From positions 1-13,029 of the forward strand of contig CAMPIG010000086.1 in NCBI GenBank assembly GCA_946886255.1: DNA of 13,029 nt. The letters run 5' to 3'. The notes under the pieces were generated by a model, which saw nothing but the letters and a program-made list of their open reading frames with translations, had not been told where the DNA came from and made no database searches. The stretch is from an uncultured Cellvibrio sp. Its GTDB lineage: Bacteria > Pseudomonadota > Gammaproteobacteria > Pseudomonadales > Cellvibrionaceae. Both the position numbers and the translations under genes were made by a program. Within the stretch, counting starts at the first letter, position 1, and each line of letters opens with the position of its first letter. Positions 1-5,735 of this stretch are shown here, piece after piece.

Positions 1-2
1 GC

Positions 3-1148
3 GCAGAAGTGCGCAAGGAAATTCTGGACGAAGTAGAGTTCTGGTTAAAGCGCGGTGTCGACGGTTTGCGCCTGGATGCCATTAATTTTTGTTTTCATGA
101 TCAGCAACTGCGCAACAACCCGCATAAACCAGTACAAGAACGTAAAGGCCGGGGCTTTAAGGAAGACAATCCTTATGCGTTCCAATATCACATTTACGAC
201 AATACTCGCCCGGAAAATATTGCCTTTCTGCAATCCTTGCGCGGTTTGATGGATCGGTATCCCGGCTCAGTCACGCTCGGCGAAATTTCGGCGGAAGACT
301 CGCTGAAAACCATGGCGGAATACACCACGGGACAATCCCGTTTACACATGGCCTACAGTTTTGAATTGTTGGTCGATAAATTGTCGGCATCTTATATTCG
401 CCAAACGGTGGAAACGCTGGAGGCTGGTTTAAAAGAAGGCTGGCCTTGCTGGTCGATCGGCAATCATGATGTTGTGCGGGTAATGTCACGTTGGGGCGGA
501 GAAAATCCTGACGATAAGCTGGCGCGGATGCTTAACGCGATGTTGTTATCGCTGCGCGGTAGTGTGTGTAGCTATCAAGGTGAAGAATTGGGTTTGACGG
601 AAGCGGATATCCAGCAAGACCAATTGCAAGACCCTTACGGCATTGCATTCTGGCCGATGTTCAAAGGCCGTGATGGTTGCCGTACGCCAATGCCATGGGA
701 AGCGAACAGTGGGCATTGCGGCTTTTCCACGGCGACCACCTGGTTGCCAATTCCCGATGAGCATCGTGATCGTGCGATAGAGTTTCAGGAAAAGGCTCCT
801 GACTCCGTGCTCAATCACTATCGACAATTCATACAATGGCGCAAACAGCAACCGGCTTTGCGGCTGGGCAGCATTCGTTTTATTAATGCACCGGACGATG
901 TGCTGATGTTCGTGCGTGAATACGAGGGTGAGCGCGTGTTGGCGGTATTTAATCTATCTCCAATATCGAAGACGGTGACATTAGCTAACATTAATGTGAA
1001 ATCGTTGCTTGATGGGAACGGCTTTAATGCCGGTGCAGTGACAGAAGGCTCTCTGGTTATTGAAGGCTTTGGTGCATTCTTTGCGAAAGTCAGTATGGCG
1101 GCGGATGATAAATCAACAGAAAAATTATTGACGGCTCAGCTGCAGTAA
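3..1148 (+). CDS. GH13 alpha-glucosidase (subfamily 23-like), 5' end missing
   Basis: The product hydrolyses terminal alpha-glucosidic bonds of maltose or short maltodextrins, giving glucose. The reading frame is open from base 3 and the homologous stretch (AEVRKEILDEV...) begins before the first possible GTG at 9, so the true start lies outside the window. About 381 residues are visible; the family is usually near 540. Counting from the GTG at 9, conserved GH13 region II is DGLRLDAINF with the nucleophile Asp23, region III is LGEIS with acid/base Glu92, and region IV is GNHD with Asp154. The segment after Glu92 (EDSLKTMAEYT) and NHDVVRVMSRWG resemble proteobacterial GH13_23 alpha-glucosidases more than amylases. 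Cellular location cannot be judged because the N-terminus is absent. It lies upstream of a pullulanase and receptors and probably finishes the pathway they start. Oligo-1,6-glucosidase activity is an alternative specificity. Confidence 0.93.
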   Translation, partial: AEVRKEILDEVEFWLKRGVDGLRLDAINFCFHDQQLRNNPHKPVQERKGRGFKEDNPYAFQYHIYDNTRPENIAFLQSLRGLMDRYPGSVTLGEISAEDSLKTMAEYTTGQSRLHMAYSFELLVDKLSASYIRQTVETLEAGLKEGWPCWSIGNHDVVRVMSRWGGENPDDKLARMLNAMLLSLRGSVCSYQGEELGLTEADIQQDQLQDPYGIAFWPMFKGRDGCRTPMPWEANSGHCGFSTATTWLPIPDEHRDRAIEFQEKAPDSVLNHYRQFIQWRKQQPALRLGSIRFINAPDDVLMFVREYEGERVLAVFNLSPISKTVTLANINVKSLLDGNGFNAGAVTEGSLVIEGFGAFFAKVSMAADDKSTEKLLTAQLQ

Positions 1149-1182
1149 CATTTAAAGCAATTACATTTCTTTCCCGTGCAGT

Positions 1183-1214
1183 GTCGGATTACGCCTTGGG
1201 CTAATCCGACCTAC
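1183..1214 (-). repeat. REP-like palindrome with GTAG head (minus-strand orientation)
   Basis: A 9-bp perfect stem (GTCGGATTA with TAATCCGAC) is extended by an inner GCC/GGC pairing around a short TTG loop, with one unpaired C at 1192. It is followed by CCTAC, which reads GTAGG at the head on the minus strand. This architecture (GTAG head plus imperfect GC-rich hairpin) is that of REP elements such as those of Escherichia coli, which are spread by RAYT transposases. It lies 35 bp after the alpha-glucosidase stop. No T-run follows directly, so intrinsic termination is doubtful, though the hairpin may protect the mRNA 3' end. Only one copy is in the window, so repetition in the genome is inferred. 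Confidence 0.6.
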
Positions 1215-1283
1215 GCTATTCTCGTGCTCTCTATATCCTTTCTCTTTTTTTACTTCGATCCACTTTTTAGTTTCTTTTTTAAT

Positions 1284-1295
1284 GCATACGTATGC
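1284..1295. promoter_or_regulatory. LacI-family-type operator, upstream site of pullulanase promoter
   Basis: GCATACGTATGC is a perfect 12-bp palindrome centred on CG, the usual symmetry of LacI-family operators. Its centre is 20 bp upstream of a second site, placing both on about the same face of the helix. The identical 12-mer recurs at 8819-8830 before the second receptor gene. The regulator is not in the window; a maltose/maltodextrin-responsive LacI-family protein is inferred. Confidence 0.75.
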
Positions 1296-1302
1296 GTTTT
1301 GC

Positions 1303-1316
1303 TGAATACGTATGCA
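1303..1316. promoter_or_regulatory. LacI-family-type operator, downstream site of pullulanase promoter
   Basis: TGAATACGTATGCA is a 14-bp palindrome with one mismatched pair, centred on CG. It ends 5 bp before the predicted -35 box. The same 14-mer, mismatch included, recurs at 8838-8851 with the same 20-bp centre-to-centre distance from its partner. Confidence 0.75.
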
Positions 1317-1321
1317 TTCTA

Positions 1322-1350
1322 TTGTGGGGGAGTTGGCGCGGATTTACTAT
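1322..1350 (+). promoter_or_regulatory. Probable sigma-70 promoter of the pullulanase-receptor operon
   Basis: TTGTGG (1322-1327) and TACTAT (1345-1350) are separated by 17 bp. Both hexamers, the spacing and the flanking CTATTGTGGG and TTACTATC are repeated at 8857-8885, while most of the spacer is not conserved, as expected for a functional promoter. Transcription would start near 1357. Both boxes are weak matches to consensus, which suits a promoter that needs an activator. Confidence 0.6.
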
Positions 1351-1356
1351 CTTTAC

Positions 1357-1631
1357 AAACAATTACCAGAAGTTCCGATAGCTCTTCTTTCCTACAGTAC
1401 GCGTGCTTTACCCGCGAATGGTATCGACAAGATATATAAGATTTAACGAAAACCATTGTACGTTTTTCCATGGACAAGATTGTGAGCAATTTAAAACTAT
1501 AAACAAATCTCTGAGGTGAGTGAGAAACACTGTCTCGCTGTAGCGCCACTTTCTTAGCCAATTTCCAACACTGTAAGCACGATTCATCTACACCGTTTTA
1601 AAACAATAACGATTAGTGGGGTAAACAAACC
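1357..1631 (+). other. Long 5' leader of pullulanase mRNA; no gene seen
   Basis: About 275 nt separate the predicted transcription start from the pullulanase ATG. I see no convincing coding region here; the short open frame over 1176-1439 crosses the operators and promoter and has no protein-like character. A small hairpin is possible near 1517-1539 (AGTGAG with CTCGCT). No known riboswitch was recognised. The ribosome-binding region before 1632 is weak (GTGGGG at 1616-1621). Confidence 0.4.
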
Positions 1632-4600
1632 ATGTTTAATTTGCACAATAAATTGGGGCTCATCGCGCTGGTCTGCTCATTAGCAGGCCTGGCGGGATGC
1701 GGGGGCGGTAGTGGCACGGATAGTGATAAAACACCGCTACTGGTCTGCGACGACTTTGAAGTAATTCTGGATAATGGGCAATGCGGTGAGGCGCCACCAC
1801 CACCGCCATGTCCAGAAGGCCAAATACGCGTGGGCAATGGTGCCTGTTTCGTGCCGGATTTCCCACCGCCGACTTATGAACCAGCTGAAGATGAAGTTGT
1901 TATTTATTTTAATAAAAAAGACAAGAAATTTGCCGGATACACACTGCACTTATGGCAAGACTGCGGTAACGGCTGGGCCGATGGTGTACCAACAACCTGG
2001 CCGAATGGTCCCGGTGTAGCCTCTACGGACGATAACCATGATCCTATTTATGGTGCATACTTTATTGTTAAAACCAATCTCACCGGTAGCTGCGGTAATT
2101 TCATTATCAAATCCGGCACGGGTGGTGGAGATGCACAGACCAATGACTTGCGCATTGATATGCTGCGTAATGGTGGCCCTTATGATCGCATGTACTTTGT
2201 TATCGCCAATGAAACCAGTTTGCGTAATAGCCGCACCAGTACGTCGCCAATTTGTATCAACGATATTTGTGAAGAATATGCTCCGCCTGCCTTGGCTATT
2301 TCGGATGTTGCTGCGCATTGGATAGATCCGAGCACCATTTTGTGGGAGCGCGATATTACTGAGGTGCGACTATATGCTTCGGCCGATGCCAGTATCACTG
2401 CCAACGAAGATGGTAGCGTCGCTAATGGTACGTTGATTGCTGAGCTGTCTCCCAAAGACCTTACTGACGAACAGGTCGCTCTGGTGCCACACTTGAGTAG
2501 CTATAATGCATTTGCTGTTGATTTGGCTACGGACAATATTAAGAGCCTGTTAAAGCAACAACTGCTTATTGTTGGGGTTGACGGGGATGGTCAGCGACAC
2601 GGTACTTATCTACAAAAGCCGCTACTGCTCGACGCGCTCTATACCGCCGGGGAAAATGACGCAGATGAAGCGACGCTGGGCGTTACTTACGAAGGTAGCA
2701 ATATTGGTGTATCAGTATGGGCACCTACTGCACAAAATGTTGAGCTCCGGATATTTAGCGGAAATCCATTAGCGCTGGAAAGTACTCAGCCAATGACTCT
2801 TGAGGCAACGACAGGTATCTGGCGTTATCAAGGTGGTACAGATCTGGATCGCAAATTTTATCGCTTCCGCGTGACGGGCTACAACGCGAGTACGAATAAT
2901 ATCGAAGTGCTTGAAGTTACCGACCCGAATGCAATCAGCTTATCGGCCAACGGTTTGCATTCACAATTTGTTAACTTTAACGATGAAGATCTGAAGCCGG
3001 CGGGTTGGGATTCTCACACTGTCCCGGTAGTTGATTCACCTGAATCCATGACGATTTATGAAATGCATGTGCGTGATTTCAGCATTCGTGATCAAAGTAC
3101 CCCGGCAGAGCATCGCGGTAAATACCTTGCCTTTACCCATACTGACACCGCGCCAGCACAGCATTTGCAAGCGCTGGCTGATGCGGGGTTGACCCATGTC
3201 CATTTGTTGCCGGTATACGATAACTCTTCAATTAATGAAGACGAAAGTGAACAAATTAATCTCGACAGTTATGTTTTTGAATTGTGTCAAACGGTCCGGC
3301 CGCGCAATTCCGCTATTGTTTGCAATGGCGAAGAACCTAATACTGCGACGTTATTGAGTGTATTTGAAAGTTATCGTGGAAATGAGGATTCAGCGCGTTC
3401 GCTTGCGAACTCCATGAGCGGTTACGATGGCTTTAACTGGGGTTACGATCCACAGCATTTCAATGCGCCCGATGGTAGCTATGCCACCGATCCCCACGGC
3501 GCTGCACGCATTACCGAAATGCGCGCAATGAATATGGCGTTGCACAACATGGGGCTGCGCGTAGTACTGGATGTGGTATACCCGCATACAGCGGCCGCTG
3601 GAATCGCAACAGCCAACTCCACGTTCGATAAAATTGTTCCCGGATATTACTACCGTACCAATGTTGTCACAGGTGATCCGGAAACCGGTACAGGTGCCGG
3701 TCCTGATACGGCAACAGAGCATCGTATGATGGCCAAATTTGTTGCGGATTCCGTTGTGCAATGGGCTGAACAGTACAAAGTTGATGGTTTCCGTTTTGAC
3801 CAATCCGGTTACATGCCACGCGATGCATTACTGGAAGCCTATGCGGCAGTACAAGCTGTTGACCCAGATAATTATTTCTATGCAGAAGCGTGGACACCTG
3901 CTGGTGGTACCTCCGGCGATCGTATAGCCGCACGCGCAACGCAAGAAGCGCTGGCCGGAACTGGCGTAGGAACATTCAATGATCGTATGCGTAATCCGTT
4001 ACGTGAATTGGCGTTAATTAATGGCGGTAACCAGGACGCACTACGTGCAGGTTTGGTTGGTAATTTGCGCGACTTTTTATTGGTTGCGCGCTCAGGAAAT
4101 ACCATCGCCGCCAGTTCTGTAGGCGCGTACAATCTTGATCCTCAGGAAGCCATTAACTACGTTGAGAAGCACGATGATGAAACCCTGTGGGACTGGATGC
4201 ATCATCCCGATGCTTTGCCGGCAGATGCTACTTTGGAGAATCGTGTCCGCATCCATAACCTGACGTTATCCATGCCGATCTTGAGCCAGGGTGTGCCTTT
4301 CATTCACATGGGCAGTGATATTTTGCGCTCAAAGTCCATGTCCCGAAACAGCTACAACGCTGGCGACTGGTTCAACTACGTCGACTTCACCAAACAAACC
4401 AATAACTGGGCTGTCGGTTTACCGATTGAGCCGCGCGATACCGTCACTGATGAACACATTCGTGCGGTATTTAATGATGGTGAATCTACCCCCGAGGCAA
4501 CACATATCCAGTTGGCTTCGGATGTGTTTAATGAATTTCTGACCATCGCCTCCAGCAGCCCGCTATTTAGCTTGACCAATGCGCAAGACGTCATGGATCG

Positions 4601-5654
4601 TGTTGGCTTCCACGACGGCGGCATATCGCAAATCGATGGCTTGATTGTCATGAGCATTGACGATGGTGTCGGCACCGTTACGGGAACGGATAGCACCGCG
4701 CGCGCTGATCTCGATCCGCTGTTTGATGCGATAGTCGTCGTGTTTAACGGCACAGCAGAAACTATCTCTCACGATGTCATTACTTCAACCGGATTTGAAT
4801 TACATCCGATTCAAATGATGTCAACGGATGCCGTTGTGACGTCTGCCAGTTTCGCTGAGGGTGAAGAGGGCGGTACGTTTACTGTTCCTGCTTATACCAC
4901 AGCCATTTTTATTAAAGCACAAGCCGGTGCACAAGGTGCAGGTTTATCTGCAACGGCGACGTCGGGTTATGAGCCACCGGTGCCCTATGGTGATACGCCC
5001 ATTTATTTGCGTGGTGACATGACAGGTTGGGCGGCTGATGCGAATAGCCAAATGATATATGAAGGTCAAGGCATTTATAGCATCACAACTGATCTTCCGG
5101 CGACACCACAACTATTCAAGATCGCATCGGAAGATTGGAGCACGGTGGATTTGGGCGGTACAGCTGATGACATCGTGGTTGAGTTGGATAGCCCTCTCAC
5201 GCTTGCATCTGTAGGTGCGAATCTGACCGTTGCTGCTGAAACTGCGGGTAGCTATCGCTTTGAACTCGATGCAACAAACCCTGCTGCACCCGTACTGCGA
5301 TTAAAAGACGCCCTGGATATTTTTAACGGTATTCCCGTGTTCGTTCGCGGTGGTATGACGGGATGGGGAGCTGAAGCCGGTAATCAATTAACCTATCAAG
5401 GTGCAGGCATTTATACCCTCGAATTAACGATAGACCCCGGCCCCTATGAGTTTAAAGTTGCGTCGGAGGACTGGAGTACGGTCGATCTCACTGCGCAGGA
5501 GGGTGAAACCACCGTAGCACTGGGTGTGCCCAGAGCCTTGGTTAATCGCCCTCAGGTAAATATGTCACTCACTATCGAGACCGCAGGAAATTATCTTTTC
5601 ACCGTAGATTCCACCGACCCTGATCAGCCCATGCTGACGGTAGAGGGGAATTAA
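1632..5654 (+). CDS. pulA: Surface lipoprotein pullulanase (GH13, CBM41/CBM48)
   Basis: A debranching enzyme that cleaves alpha-1,6 bonds in pullulan, amylopectin or limit dextrins; 1340 residues. A lipoprotein signal ends in the lipobox LAGC (Cys23), and Gly24 rather than Asp suggests outer-membrane sorting. Next come a Cys/Pro-rich linker (39-72), CBM41 (about 86-200, GYTLHLW...GW), a pullulanase N2-like segment, CBM48 (about 350-460), the GH13 barrel (about 471-960), a pullulanase-type C-terminal domain (to about 1105) and two tandem repeats (1123-1234, 1235-1340). FNWGYDP (601-607) matches the type I pullulanase signature YNWGYDP. Predicted catalytic residues are Asp723 (VDGFRFDQ), Glu752 (YAEAW) and Asp848 (KHDD). 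Region I reads DVVYPH with Pro651 where Asn is usual. The start was chosen for the lipoprotein signal. It is probably cotranscribed with the receptor 81 bp downstream, supplying it with linear maltodextrins. Confidence 0.93.
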   Translation: MFNLHNKLGLIALVCSLAGLAGCGGGSGTDSDKTPLLVCDDFEVILDNGQCGEAPPPPPCPEGQIRVGNGACFVPDFPPPTYEPAEDEVVIYFNKKDKKFAGYTLHLWQDCGNGWADGVPTTWPNGPGVASTDDNHDPIYGAYFIVKTNLTGSCGNFIIKSGTGGGDAQTNDLRIDMLRNGGPYDRMYFVIANETSLRNSRTSTSPICINDICEEYAPPALAISDVAAHWIDPSTILWERDITEVRLYASADASITANEDGSVANGTLIAELSPKDLTDEQVALVPHLSSYNAFAVDLATDNIKSLLKQQLLIVGVDGDGQRHGTYLQKPLLLDALYTAGENDADEATLGVTYEGSNIGVSVWAPTAQNVELRIFSGNPLALESTQPMTLEATTGIWRYQGGTDLDRKFYRFRVTGYNASTNNIEVLEVTDPNAISLSANGLHSQFVNFNDEDLKPAGWDSHTVPVVDSPESMTIYEMHVRDFSIRDQSTPAEHRGKYLAFTHTDTAPAQHLQALADAGLTHVHLLPVYDNSSINEDESEQINLDSYVFELCQTVRPRNSAIVCNGEEPNTATLLSVFESYRGNEDSARSLANSMSGYDGFNWGYDPQHFNAPDGSYATDPHGAARITEMRAMNMALHNMGLRVVLDVVYPHTAAAGIATANSTFDKIVPGYYYRTNVVTGDPETGTGAGPDTATEHRMMAKFVADSVVQWAEQYKVDGFRFDQSGYMPRDALLEAYAAVQAVDPDNYFYAEAWTPAGGTSGDRIAARATQEALAGTGVGTFNDRMRNPLRELALINGGNQDALRAGLVGNLRDFLLVARSGNTIAASSVGAYNLDPQEAINYVEKHDDETLWDWMHHPDALPADATLENRVRIHNLTLSMPILSQGVPFIHMGSDILRSKSMSRNSYNAGDWFNYVDFTKQTNNWAVGLPIEPRDTVTDEHIRAVFNDGESTPEATHIQLASDVFNEFLTIASSSPLFSLTNAQDVMDRVGFHDGGISQIDGLIVMSIDDGVGTVTGTDSTARADLDPLFDAIVVVFNGTAETISHDVITSTGFELHPIQMMSTDAVVTSASFAEGEEGGTFTVPAYTTAIFIKAQAGAQGAGLSATATSGYEPPVPYGDTPIYLRGDMTGWAADANSQMIYEGQGIYSITTDLPATPQLFKIASEDWSTVDLGGTADDIVVELDSPLTLASVGANLTVAAETAGSYRFELDATNPAAPVLRLKDALDIFNGIPVFVRGGMTGWGAEAGNQLTYQGAGIYTLELTIDPGPYEFKVASEDWSTVDLTAQEGETTVALGVPRALVNRPQVNMSLTIETAGNYLFTVDSTDPDQPMLTVEGN
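4998..5651 (+). repeat. Tandem C-terminal domain repeat within pullulanase (two copies)
   Basis: Residues 1123-1234 and 1235-1340 are two copies of one module with a 112-residue period. Shared blocks are P(I/V)(Y/F)(L/V)RG-MTGW, the YxGxGIY strand, and FK(I/V)ASEDWSTVDL. The DNA of the two copies has diverged at third positions, so this is an old domain duplication and not a recent DNA repeat. The pattern resembles the small beta-sandwich starch-binding modules of SusE/SusF-type proteins; that assignment is inference. Confidence 0.7.
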
Positions 5655-5667
5655 TTCGTCGGCGAAA

Positions 5668-5689
5668 ACCCGCTCGGCAACGAGCGGGT
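5668..5689 (+). other. Intercistronic hairpin between pullulanase and receptor
   Basis: ACCCGCTCG pairs with CGAGCGGGT over 9 bp around a GCAA (GNRA-type) loop, 13 bp after the pullulanase stop. It is followed by an A-rich stretch, not a T-run, so it is not a standard terminator on the + strand. A role in mRNA stability or in lowering downstream expression is more likely. The minus strand reads TTTTCGCC after the stem, but no minus-strand gene needs it. Confidence 0.6.
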
Positions 5690-5735
5690 AATAAAAAGTG
5701 ATTTCAACGATAACAAGACGCTTTGAGATAAAAAT

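Noticed and set aside
9..11. GTG as a start codon for the alpha-glucosidase
   Set aside because: The frame and family homology continue upstream of it to the window edge, and the protein would lack the first third of the GH13 barrel.
1176..1439. 87-codon open frame on + strand between alpha-glucosidase and pullulanase
   Set aside because: It runs through the REP-like hairpin, operators and promoter, has no ribosome site and an unprotein-like composition.
1480..1494. ATTGTGAGCAAT-like sequence resembling a lac operator or CRP half-site
   Set aside because: The symmetry is only 4 bp per arm, the second CRP half-site is missing, and it is not repeated before receptor 2.
3390..3803. 137-codon minus-strand open frame inside the pullulanase gene
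   Set aside because: It lies opposite the conserved GH13 catalytic core and has no recognisable features; a shadow frame.
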